A DNA stretch of 64,000 nt from Apostichopus japonicus (taxonomy: Eukaryota > Echinodermata > Holothuroidea > Aspidochirotida > Stichopodidae). The notes under the pieces were generated by a model. It was given only the letters and a program-made list of their open reading frames with translations. It did not search any database and was not told the origin of the DNA. The position numbers were made by a program, and so were the translations under genes. This document shows, one piece after another, positions 35,010 to 46,965 of this stretch (positions within the stretch are counted from its first letter, which is position 1; each line of letters begins with the position of its first letter). The stretch lies in contig NC_092580.1 of the NCBI RefSeq assembly GCF_037975245.1, positions 33,257,001 through 33,321,000 of the forward strand, written 5' to 3'.

Positions 35010-38000
35010 CCCCCCTTCACGCCGCTCTAAAGAGAAATGATCTCAAAGATTGAAATTAATACTCTTTGGAATTATATTGTACTCTATTTTCGAGAGAACT
35101 TAGTCACGGTACATCATAGCATACATCTGCAGTAATATTTACACATTTTCATACTGTTAAAAGTATTCAATTTTTCTTAATCAAGTTGACTCTCGTTATC
35201 GTGATATGACAATAATGATACAGCCTCCCATATAGCATATTTAAAATATCTAGGCTCAGGGCCGAATGAAAGTGACTTGAGATCGATCGTTCATTTTCGG
35301 GCGGAACCCAGTGCAGAAATGTATATTGAAAAGAAAAACAAGTATATATCTTACCGAGGGATAAATCGTGCAGCGTGAATGATATCGCTCAGTTCTCCTG
35401 TGAAGTACATCCCGCTCCATCACCGGGAAGAGATTAACCAGTCCTCTTCTGGCATTTGATTTAGTCCAAAACATGCGTGTCGAATACATGAAAGCCACTG
35501 TAGGCTACTACAAACTGTGGTTCAAACTAATGATTGCGTAAGTAATTATCTGAATTACGGAAGCTATGTTTCCACGTGGACATATATTTAATATGTTCTA
35601 TCATGGAGGTCTGTTTTTACCTCCATGGTTCTATTAACATCTTAATTCTCAGTTTTGTGGCTCTTCTTGCTTCACAATCAGACACTACCACGTAGGCCTA
35701 CGTAGTAATACTAATGACGCTCAGCTCACATTATATACTGTTGATGCGGCATGCAGCTGCATGGTGTGATTTGATATAGCTGTGTAAATAACACAGATTT
35801 ATAACAAACCAAACCCATTAACATGAGACAAAGGAATGAACGAAAGATTATCGGCTCATTGATGATGTCATTGCAGAGATGATCAAATTAGAAATAAAAC
35901 AATTATCGCTACAGATAAACAGAGGTACAACAAGATCTTGAAAATAATCATAAAAATCTCTAAAAGGTATCAAGATGTTATTCATACTTCCTGAGTGGCG
36001 GAAGTCATTAATAATATGCAAAATCATAAATAAAAAAATAAATACCGGTACGTTGCAGGGCGGTGGGGGTTGGGTGGGGTTTTGATGTTAGATTGATACG
36101 TATATACGTGCATCAACGACTTGTTTTTAGATGTAATTGTGAAAATGCTTGCACAAACGGCTACCAGAAAATTAAGTAAAATATCTCAACGCAGATATCC
36201 GCATCCTCATATCTTTCTCAGTGCTCCGCGGCATCTCAGAAGTTTAGTTAAGATAACATATATCTTCTCTTTGTGTGATCGATATAATGTGCCAATTAAA
36301 ACTTCATCTATAGAAGAACGAAAGAAATGAACCTACTGAGAAGAGGCTTGACTTAAGATTAATGTAGGACCAGGGAATTCGTTTTCTTGGTTTATGACTC
36401 CTCTCCAAGCCCCCAGCCCCCCCCCCCCCTCTCTCTCTGTCCCCGCTAAATATATATCAGGATATATATTAGGAGGTAAACTTATGCCTATGCTTCAAAT
36501 ACGTGGCGATATAGGTCCATTATATGACCGATAGAAGGCCCTTGTTTTATTTTATCTATATTTTAGACTGTGTCACACAAACGGTTCGAGACGGGTGTTA
36601 TCAAATTTATGGTTCAATTTATCATTAATTCAATATTTGAACAACTGTCACTAGTTTGCAGTCAGAGACTGGAAAAATTAGTGTGTAAAGTAAAACAGTG
36701 ATTTATTGACCTTTGTTCATCAATATTTGTGCAAATCGAATGCTTTGTCTAAAAACCATCTGAAATTATTATTTTACCACCTGCTGGCCCTATGAATATT
36801 CATCGATTTGTAAATATTGCATTATTATTCCCAAACTCTTGTGTTAGTTTCATTACCACCGTACTTCTGGTATGACAGGTGTGTACGTGAGGTCACAAAG
36901 CCAAACCAATGTCAGCAAACACGCCCAACGGCCGGATGCATAATTCAATTGGTAGATGATTTAGATCTGTACTCCTCAAGTAACTAGTTCACTTCCTACT
37001 TTCATGATTTGACAACTTTTCATGATTTGCTTGTAAGAGAACTAGTTTTCTGTCAGCCAGCTATGCGCTCATTTCGTTTTGCTTAGTGAAAATCAAACAA
37101 GCGCAGAACTAATCTCCCACAAAAAATGTAATTAGAACAATCTTGCGTTTTGACCTAAATTTATTGCAATTTATGTATGATGTACAATTTGGCGTCTAAA
37201 ATGTTATTTTTTCGGGGAGAAGGGAGAGAGGGATAGGTTGCGACTCCCAGACCCTCTACACGTGAGTCTGCTTCAAGGACCCCTGAGACACATCCATTCG
37301 TTTCTAAATTTCTGCATCCAACCCTGTCAAATATATGAAATGAATGGGTTTAAATGAACTATGTAGATCGTGTGCAATAACTATGAAGGACCGAAGTATC
37401 TATAAAAGCAGAGAAGAGTACAAGCAAATGTCTAACATAAGGATCAATATTTTCAGATCATATTGCTTTATTTTTCATAATATTCAATCAAACGCACATT
37501 CTACTTCATTACTCCTGAGTACCATAGAAAATTGTAAACCTAAACAAAAATGAATATATAAAAGAAGTTAAATGAAGATAAAATCGTCATTACCGTCATT
37601 AATAGTGAATACCAGACACGTACAGGTTAATGAAATGTATCAAAAAATTTGCTATGGTGAAGTCACAAGTGAGTTGGTATATGCCTTGGTTGTGTTGGTA
37701 TATGTGTAAAAACACACATACAAACACCCTCATGTCCACAGTGTGTGTACTTAAAAATCAGGAACACATCAACCAGGAGAGACTGAAGCATAACTTTGAC
37801 AAACAAAATAGTGGGTTTGATCTTTGACTTCTCTCACAACTCCCCCCCCCCCCAACCCCAAACTACCACCCAAAGCCCAATTTTCCATACTATAGCTCTA
37901 AAACACACTCAAGGAGAAACTTTAAATAATTGCTCTCTTCAGTGTAAAAGCATGTCATAGTTAGGCCTCAAGGAGGGAAGTTGGGAGTGCTACAGCGTAT

Positions 38001-38803
38001 ATCCTGAAGTCAATTAAGGGGAGGGGGGTAGGGATATATGGAAGAGAGAATGTATGGTCATTTTCATAGTATAAATAAGTTTTATTAATCAGAAAGAGAA
38101 GCATAGTGTGAGATGTTGTTCCAATTAATTTGTTACACTTGGCTTATTACATAAAACTCTGTAAGTAAAAATATGCAAAAAAAATGATTTAAACATAATT
38201 AAAGAGTAAAATAAAAGAATACATAATAAATCAGCTGCTTAAATCTTTTAGCTTAAAAATCACTAAAAGTAGTTCTCTTCCAATACGGAACTAAACATTG
38301 GTCATTTCATAGCTGATTGTATGAAGTCAGAGGACCAACTGTGTCTTTCTGTGTCTAAATATTTTACTGAAGTGAAACACCTTAATTACAGTCTGAAATT
38401 TCACCTCATATATTGAAAAGTAAAAAAAAACAATGTTTTCATCAACACTTTTTCTCAGTGTTTTGCACCAATACTGAGGAAATGACAGTAAAACACATAG
38501 CTGTGTCCACATTTGCATATAATATCATAATTATGAATTTTGTAGTCTGTACTCCAAAATAACAGGCTGAAAAGCTTGATGAATATTAAAATGAGTGATA
38601 TGGCCATATTTTTCATCATTATTTCATCACTTGAATAATTACTACTCAAATTATTTTCACATCTTATAAAATGTTCACATTACTCTCCACATAATATATT
38701 TCCACTGAACATTTTGCTTAGGACAATAAATTGTGTAGTAAGATAATTAATAAGACATTAATCTGTTACCTTAACTTGATATAATTACTCTTCATATTTA
38801 CAA
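35010..38803. other. Intergenic DNA, no gene seen
   Basis: AT-rich sequence with poly-C and poly-G runs near 36418, 37843 and 38020. Short ORFs such as 36121-36330 have no recognisable features. This lies beyond the 3' end of the esterase gene, and no exon of either neighbouring gene was found in it. Confidence 0.5.
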
Positions 38804-38809
38804 TTTATT
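38804..38809 (-). promoter_or_regulatory. Candidate polyadenylation signal of the esterase gene
   Basis: AATAAA on the minus strand (TTTATT on plus), about 445 nt past the stop codon at 39255-39257. It is the first clear match downstream. The choice is by position only. Confidence 0.4.
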
Positions 38810-39254
38810 ACATATCTCAGTTTTGAAATTATAAAATTCACTATAAATCTGATCATGGAAACACACATCTCATCGTCATGTAACAGAAACAGGTTTCTGA
38901 ATACTAATAAATGTCAGACAGAAGAGAGCCTCTCCTCCCCACCCTTCCCTCCCCCAATACAGTATCAATCATATTTCCTCTGAACACCATGGCAAACTTA
39001 AATATATTCAACCAGTCATGTAACATATATGTATCATATATACTCTTTATCCACCTTTTTTTCTTTTAAAAGTAAAATTGGATTTTACAAAATTTAGTGA
39101 ATCTTTGAGAGAAGTAAAATGACATCAATCCTTCCCTCTTCACTCCTGACAACAATCAGCTGCCAAAGAGTGTGACCAGAAATCAAATACAGTTTTATCT
39201 ATACTTCAGACAGAGGTAAGGAGCACCGATAGTTGTATAAAAGTCCACGATATA

Positions 39255-42200
39255 TCAAAGTTCATCGGAGAGATGCTTAAACGTTCCTTCCTTTAAAACA
39301 TGCACCGACGAGAAGACTGTGTTCCAGAATGCGACCTTGTTTGGTTTCAAGTTACCAGCTATTTCTGGTATAGGTCTCAGCTGCATATATGTCTTCTCTG
39401 TGTAAGAATATGGAGGCCAGTACGGAAGCTGAAATTTCTCACCGTTAGGGTCACTGTTACGTGTAAAAAGAAGAGAGATTCCCTAAAGATTAGCTCATCT
39501 GTGTAAATCATCAACAATTTCCTCCGGGTAAATATTCTTGTAATTAACAGAACACTGTTAACCATAGCAAAATGGTACACCAAAATGCAGACATGTTTAT
39601 CAGTTTTTGCACCTAAAACTTAACTATGTTTATAGTTATCGATGATTTGCATAAAATGCATGAACCTTCAATAAAAATCATTCAACTTACCTTCTTAAGC
39701 AGTGAAATCTGCACTGCAAATGTAATTATGTAAAAAGTAATACTGCTAAGTGATATCCACGCCAAACTTAAAAATGTTGAAATCGAAAAGATCATATTTC
39801 AAAACTCAAAGCTGCTAAAGGACACCAATATCCCTGCCAATAATTCTCAAATCCTTGAACTTTTGCTTTTTTTCTGTTCACATTCTTCACTGTGAAAAGT
39901 ACAAACAGAAGTGTTGTTACTGAAAATGAGTACCAGTAACTTGTTATGATAAAACTTCCAAATTAAAGTCGTAAAATTAGTACAGACCTTTAAGCACTGT
40001 GATATCAGTTTAAACTTGTTCAAGTCCTTGCTACTCTTGTTTGTAAAGATGTATCAATACCATAATTTGTCGGAAAAGGACACATTTTTCCTTCCTTCTC
40101 CAGGTAAATCACTAACAGACTTATAACTGTCTCTATTGCATAACACAGTGATTACCGCACAGTGATAACCGCACAGTGATAACCGCACAGTGACAACCGC
40201 ATCCTATTTACTGTTTTATGTTTTATTCTCTTACCCATATTTGGCAAAGTTAGCCCAGTACGTCATCATGACATCAGAGAGAGATTTCTCCTCCTCAGTG
40301 AATGTAAAGCTGCCTTGTCTCTCTTTGGTCAAAAATGGGAAACCATGAACGAGTGGTTCCTCTGCGCCATGATCAGCACCCACAAACTCTGGTCCATGGT
40401 AATACGACGGTCTGTGCTGGAACTCATAAACAAATGTATAAAATCCAGATTCTACCAAGAAACAACAGAAAATAACAGGGAGATTTACAAAGAGCTTAAT
40501 GCAAATCAATTAGGTTGATAGATGTTTTATGAATATTACTGAGAGACAGACAAATTCAGGAAATATAAATATTAAATTCAAGAGATATATTATAGAGACT
40601 TTAAAATGAACAACTTTGCTTCAAACTAGCAGCTTAAGATCTACTATTGAGATTTACACACACCAAAGGGTATTTGTATAAATGAAATTAGTATTTTCAT
40701 CACAGAAATTTGAGCTGATTATTTAATTTTTCAAAAAAATTACACATAGAATGAAAGCTCTGAAGATGATACAAATTTTTTGAGGCTGTCCAGTACTCAA
40801 CATAAGAAATGTTTTACAGACATTTTTCAAAACTCAATCCCCCCCTGATTTACCGGACGTATAATCGGCTATGGCTAGGGTAGGTGCGATCACAAACCCA
40901 TCTCCAATGATGTGGCCGAGTGTTTGGAAGGCCGTCTGGTCTGTGATCCCCTCCGGGCCACTGTAAATGTCCTCGATCCGTGATATTAAGTTAGAGAGAT
41001 CCCCCGGGACCAACTTGGAAAACTAGGAAGAGAAATGAAAGGCTTTATTAAACTGGTTGTATGTAAGACCAAGCGAAGGAAACTGGTAACAAATTATCCT
41101 CTTGAAACTAATTGAATGCTTTGGCCTCTGTTAATCAAGTCTATTCAATTAATTAGATGCTTTGAGGTCAAAAAGGTTCTGCAACTTAGTGGCAAATGAG
41201 CTATAAAATTATAGAAAGACCACATTGTTTTATATCCATGGTCTTATTAAAAAATAAATCTTGATGGAATCGGTTGATTTGAAAATGGAATGTGCAAAAT
41301 ATATGTATTTTAGGACAACATCCTTGGATGCTAGATCGTACAGTATTTTTCATGACAGAATATTGCCATCAACATTTATGCCTCCCAACTAGCCCTTTGA
41401 CAAAAAAGAAAGACGGATTTTTTTAACAACCTTTTCATATTTAAGAGTTTAGAAAGATTTTGTATCTCTGTATCGTGTGACATTGAATAATCATTGGCAC
41501 TGAGTTGCTGTTCTCAAATCTTTTCTGAAAATTTATGACATCTTTCTTTTTATCAAAACAATTTGGTGATGTAAAACTTTATACCTCCTGTACCATCATC
41601 AGTCTGAACATATCAACACCAAACTTGCTCAAATCTATCCCAGAAGGTCCACGTGTTGCAAGCAGGCCATATCCACCCTCGTTATTGTTGAATCCAATCA
41701 ATATATCTGCCTTGACTCGGATTAACCCTGCCTGATATAACTTCATGGGATAGTCCAATAGAAATCTCCCATCGACCACCGGTCCAAATGGCAAGAAGGG
41801 CTTGTCGGGTGATTCTGGGATCTTGACCAGAGATATGTCCTCCGCAGATTTAGTTCTCAAGCAGTTGATGATTCTCTCCGTGTTGTTGCCCGCACAGCCG
41901 ACCGCTTCTGCCATGATGCCTCCCCACTTGGATGGGTTTTCTACCACAACCATCGCCGAGTTTGCGGGACCGCTCTGTGTGATGACTCTGTGAAATAATT
42001 GCTGATTGGAAGGAACTAAGGGATGGATGGAGGTGCACATGCCGCCAGCCGATTCTCCAAAGATGGTTACCCGTCCGTTGTCACCGCCAAAGTAGACGAT
42101 GTTATTCTGGACCCAGCGGAAGGCAAGTTGTTGATCCAGCAAACCATAGTTTCCCGGGGCACTCTCATCACCAAAGGAGAGGAACCCTAGGGGACCTACA

Positions 42201-43025
42201 CGGTAATTAATCGCCACCACTATGACATTCTGGGATTCGGCCAAGGCTGATCCATCGTACAGGGCATTTCCGCCGTTGACAAATGCTCCGCCGTGTATCC
42301 ATACCATGACAGGAAGTCTTGAATTGGTGTCTAAAGTAGGTGTGTAGACATCTAGGTGAAGACAGTCCTCAGATGGTTTTTTCGATGGTATTGGGTACCC
42401 ATGGTAAGCAAGCGCAAGCAGTTCCATATCTTGGGGACACAAAGGCCCATAGTCCGTGGCATCGTAGTCACCAGCTGGTAGAGTACGGGGTGAAGGGGCC
42501 GAGAATCGGTTGCTACCGACAGGAGGGTTTGCATAGTAAATCGACCTGAATGCAAAGACCGGTCTGTTTCCACCATCGGTTTGGGTAACCTTGCCTCGTA
42601 TATTTGTGTGACCAATGTTGACCACAGGGTCAGTGGTCACCTCACCTGAAAAGGGAAACAACATGATTAAAATTTAAAAAGTGCAACCATTACTGAAACT
42701 ATAGGTCCCATAAATGTCTATTGCACATGGCTGATTCTAAAATTGTTAGGACAAAATTTAGCTGTTTGCAGACTTTAAGAAAATAGCAATCCAGATATAT
42801 ATATATAGCAGTCCTTGATGACATTAAATTTCTCAGACATTTTAAAATGTTCTTCTCACTAAGCTTCTGACATTAAAAATGAGGTTTACCAAGCAATTTA
42901 TTTCCATTTCTGTGTTTCTGTGGCAGACATTTCGGTTTATTATATAACTTACCAAGGATGCATTGTAAACAGTAGCAGCAGGTTATAACTACAAGCAATG
43001 TCAGCAACCGGTGCACAACCATCAT
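39255..43025 (-). CDS. Secreted/ER carboxylesterase, cholinesterase superfamily (572 aa)
   Basis: Five coding exons on the minus strand: 43025-42953, 42645-41585, 41022-40854, 40451-40235, 39453-39255. GT-AG throughout, phases join, 1,719 nt. A type-B carboxylesterase hydrolyses carboxylic esters with a Ser-Glu-His triad. Here the nucleophile is Ser223 in GESAG, the acid Glu347 in NNNEGG and the base His462 in GADHG. The oxyanion loop HGGAF, the EDCL motif with its partner cysteine (PLCPQD), and the closing 'YW.NFAK.GDPNG' signature are all present. The N terminus is a hydrophobic signal peptide (MMVVHRLLTLLVVITCC). The C terminus is SDEL, a KDEL-type ER-retention signal. Length matches the family (about 530-600). 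It lacks the tryptophan-rich choline-site features of acetylcholinesterase, so it is better called a general carboxylesterase, with bile-salt-lipase-like resemblance around the catalytic His. Substrate unknown. A possible splice acceptor (ttcaacag) lies just before the start, suggesting a separate 5' untranslated exon. Confidence 0.95.
40144..40200. repeat. 14-bp repeat, 4 copies
   Basis: Four copies of 'cacagtgataaccg' with single-base variants, in the last intron of the esterase gene, about 30 bp beyond the donor of the exon ending at 40235. Confidence 0.75.
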
Positions 43026-43913
43026 GTTGAGTTACCTGTTGAACAATCAACTATATATTTCCAAAAATGTAAACATTGATCAAATTATGTAAGCATTAGG
43101 GTGGATTTAATGTTTATTTTTAAAGATGTCTGAAATTTTGTTGGAATTAAATATAATGCACAAAGCTAATTTCCCTTATGGCAGGAATATGGATGCAGCT
43201 ACTATTTTCCTAGTATTGTCTCTCCTACTCACAGTTGAAGTGTACCCCTTCCAATTTAGGGAAATATTGATTGAAAGAGGCCCCATTGAGAAATTTTTTC
43301 CACATGTTTTTGGAAATTAACTGAACATTTGGTTTTGGTCAGATTATAAAATCTAAGATTGTTATCTTAAGATACCCAAGCTTTCGGCACTGCATTTGTA
43401 TCAATTCCACGAAATATCAAAATAGCATGTGGCATGAAAGTGACTAATACAAGGCAGGTAATTTACTTGATAATACTGATCAACAGTCCTGTCTCACTAT
43501 AACAAAACATTTTATGAAGTCTACAGCTGTCCAAATTTGTCTTTGAAGTCTCACCCACAATCGTTGTTCCTCTAAAATCATTATGGTTAGACTGGCCTGC
43601 TTGCTCTGGACTGCGACCGAGCAGGGGGAAAATGACTAAGTTAGGCTAGGCACAGTTAGCCTCTAGATACAATGTTTCTCCAGTTCGCTTAAAGTACATT
43701 CACACTTACTTTTGTACTGTATAATTACTTTCGCGGATAAAACAATGCACTACTTCTAGCTTAACCACCTAGGTCTCATATTTCATATTATGGGATCGTC
43801 TAGAGAATTCTTACCTGACACCGAAAACAATGCAAAGGATTGCTGAGCACTAGCCTACGGTGGTATGATCTAACTAATATTGTTGTACACACTGGTAGTG
43901 GCCGAAACTAGTA
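43026..43913. other. 5' flank of the esterase gene
   Basis: About 0.9 kb between the esterase start codon and the foldback transposon. It should contain the esterase promoter and perhaps an untranslated first exon. The 64-aa ORF at 43126-43320 on the plus strand has no recognisable features. No TATA box could be assigned. Confidence 0.45.
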
Positions 43914-45096
43914 AGCCCGGCAGCCCAGTGTACTTTGATCAAACGAACGAGGTACCAATATCTGAGTATTGGAACATTTGGGGAAAAACCCAGTATATCC
44001 AAAAGTGGATGTCTGCCGGGGTCCCTCTGCTGCATGTGGCCCCTATGGCCGGTTAAAGGGGGCCCAAAAATGCATTTGATCAAACGAACGAGGTACCACT
44101 TGGAACCAATGTCAACTTAATGCATGAATGCCACATAGTAGTGAATGGCCCATGCCAGACAAATTTTCTGCTGCAAAGGGCCCGCCAGACGCCCCAAAAG
44201 GGCCCCTAAATATGCATTTGATCAAACGAACGAGGTACCACTTGAAACCAATCTCAACATAATGCATGAATGTCACAAAGTACTGAATGGCCCATGCCAG
44301 ACAAATTTTCTGCTGCCAATGGCCCGCCAGACGCCCCCAAATATGGCCCAAATACCCATTATCGTAGCATTGACCCAGATTAAATATGCAAGGTACCACT
44401 CAAAACTGGTTTAGAACGCTCGGGTTAATCTTACAGACTATGGAAATCATCATGCCAGACAAATTTTCTGCTGCAAAGGGCCTGCCAGATGCCCCAAAAG
44501 GGCCCCTAAAAATGCATTTGATCAAACGAACGAGGTACCACTTGAAACCAATCTCAACTTAATGCATGAATGCCACAAAGTACTGAATGGCCCATGGCAG
44601 ACAAATTTTCTGCTGCCAAGGGCCCGCCAGACGCCCTTAAATATGGCCCAAATGCCCATTATCGTAGCGTTGACCCAGATTAAAAATGCAAGGTACCACT
44701 CAAAACTGGTTTGGAACGCTCGGGTTAATCTTACAGACTATGGAAATCATCATGCCAAACAAATTTTCTGCTGCAAAGGGGCCGACAGACACACTAAAAA
44801 AAGGGCCCCAAATGGGCTATGATCAATCATAGTTGGTACCACTCAAAACCAATATCAAATGAAAAGGTACTTTCCACAGAGTAAAGAACTGCCAATGCAA
44901 GACAAATTTTCTTCTGCATGGGTCGTTTGAGCAAATGCATTTTTGGGCCCCCTTTAACCGGCCACAGGGGCCACATGCAGCAGAGCGACCCCGGCAGACA
45001 TCCACTTTTGGATATACTAGGTTTTTCCCCAAATGTTCCAATACTCAGATATTGGTACCTCGTTCGTTTGATCAAAGTGCACTGGGCTGCCGGGCT
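43914..45096. mobile_element. 1,183-bp foldback DNA transposon, 164-bp TIRs
   Basis: The left arm 43914-44077 (starting AGCCCGGCAGCCCAGTG) is repeated in inverse orientation at 44933-45096 with only a few mismatches. Between the arms are direct repeats: a 142-bp unit (44078-44219) followed by two about 300-bp units (44220-44519 and 44520-44819). All share 'gatcaaacgaacgaggtacc' starts and 'agacaaattttctgctgc' blocks. The phrase gatcaaacgaacgaggtacc also lies inside each terminal arm. No transposase ORF; the ORFs here are repeat translations. Flanks (agta and atag) do not give a clear target duplication. It lies between the 5' end of the esterase and the 3' end of gamma-COP. Confidence 0.9.
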
Positions 45097-46359
45097 ATAG
45101 TTGTTCACGCTAGAGCTGAGATTTTTCGTGAGTGCGGGAATAGCCACAGTTGTATCATGGGTAGAGGAACTTTCGGATCAGCAGAACGACAAAACGCAAG
45201 TGGTTATTAGCACAACCTTGCTTGCAGACCCAAAATACAAGTTCACATCTTAAATTTGAATTTTATCTGGGGGAACCCCTAAATAGGACAGTTTATTTGA
45301 AACACTTGATCTTGCAAAGGCCAATCACAATGAATACTCAGGCACTATTCAATGATAATATTATACAACATGACATGCAAAGACCACCTTAAATAAAAGC
45401 AATAGAGAAAGAAAGATGAAATAAATGACAAAAAATGTAATTCAAGGAAATGTCTCAAATATTTATTCATCAAATAAGATATGTTTACACATCCAACGAT
45501 ATTAAGCAATACTTTGTCATATAGCAAACAAGTGAAGAATGGTGTATTATTAAACTTTTTTAACATATTTGTTGAGGGAAACTCTCTCAACTTGAAAATC
45601 TAACCTGCAAAGTCACTAGGAAGCAATTCTGACTATAACTCAAAAGATAACCTGAATTCAGCCACCATTGCATTCATGCACTGACTATTATTTTAATTAA
45701 TTAATTACTAAGTACTGCATGATTAGCATCCTGCCAATACCTTTTGAGTAACTAGGACGCATTAATGGTGACAACTAAGTGACCAGAGTCACTCCTCGTC
45801 TCCAGCTGAACAGCTCTCTTCTTTATAGAATTTGTTGAATTTTGTTCAACAAATTGGCTGTAACAATTGCTTATAACAGAACCATTATTATTATCATAAA
45901 AAGTAGCTTTCTCCCGACCTTCAGGACAGTTCTTCTACAGTACATTAACCTAGAGAATATAAATGTTCTCCAATCAACTTCACCACAAGGGAGATATATT
46001 TATTTGGAATGCTTAACTGTTCTGTTTAGCTCATCTATGAAGGTCCTTTCACAATACAGCCAAACTACATTTAGTGAAGAGAAAAACAAATACAGAGTGA
46101 ATTCTCAAGAAATATTTTGTACCTTTTCGTTAGCTAAATCTCTAGCTTCATATTAAAAAGGAATGGGTTTATTTCATCAGCAGTAATATACTAGTAACCT
46201 TCTGGAATATGCCCAAAGCCACAAGCTTTCCATGCATTCAATGACTGAATATGTCCAGAGCTACAAGCTATCCATGCATTCAATGAATAAATACAGGATT
46301 GGTTTGAAGGTAGGTTTGGGGTAGTGAGGGGAGGGGCTTAGGATCTTACATCAGCAGTT
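45097..46359. other. Intergenic DNA between esterase and gamma-COP
   Basis: AT-rich DNA, no recognisable coding exon. A near-duplicate phrase around 'acaagctttccatgcattcaatga' occurs twice (about 46220 and 46266), a short tandem duplication. The ORF at 45842-46156 has no domain. Confidence 0.5.
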
Positions 46360-46365
46360 TTTATT
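46360..46365 (-). promoter_or_regulatory. Candidate polyadenylation signal of gamma-COP
   Basis: First TTTATT (AATAAA on minus) found past the gamma-COP stop at 46966-46968, giving a 3' untranslated region of about 0.6 kb. Assigned by position and motif only. Confidence 0.35.
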
Positions 46366-46965
46366 CAAAATAATATTTAAATAAATAGGAGAAGACTCAG
46401 AAGAGAATACCTATCTTTTGGCCACGACCTTTGTTACCATGATCCCAAAAGTTATCCAACGCATTTCAAAAGATATCCAACACACTTGTAGCTGTTAGTC
46501 ACAAGCAGCATTGTGTCTTGTGGTTATAAATATTCATAAAGTAAATACGAAACATACTCAGACCAGGAGATAAACTAATAAGCATTATTTCTGATGCGTT
46601 GGTAAACCCTTCTCTCTCCTTTTGTACTGGCCGAGAAAAAAAGTTGTAGCAACCCCTGGGATTGAGTCAGTTTGTGATATGATTACAATTTGACAAATTA
46701 AGACAACGGTTAACATTAGATCAATAGCCACAACCATGACATGACCACTAGTAGAATAAGTTAGATTCTGTAGGATTGATAGCTTCTGTGAACAAGTTAA
46801 GCTGTGCAGTTAAACTTTTTTTCATTTCCAAATAAATTCTCGTAAAATAAATCTGATGATCATAATATGTTTTTTTTCTTGGAGGTCCTTTCACAAAGAT
46901 GCAAAAGTAAGACCGATTTAATTAAACAGATATAAAAGAAACGCCAAAAGAAATCATTCCTCTCC

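Noticed and set aside
42340-42615. ORFs of 69 and 87 aa within the esterase exon
   Set aside because: Out-of-frame shadows of the 1,061-nt esterase exon, which has the conserved motifs in its own frame.
44112-45147. Several 60-106-aa ORFs on both strands
   Set aside because: They are translations of the inverted and direct repeats of the foldback element and mirror each other across the two arms.
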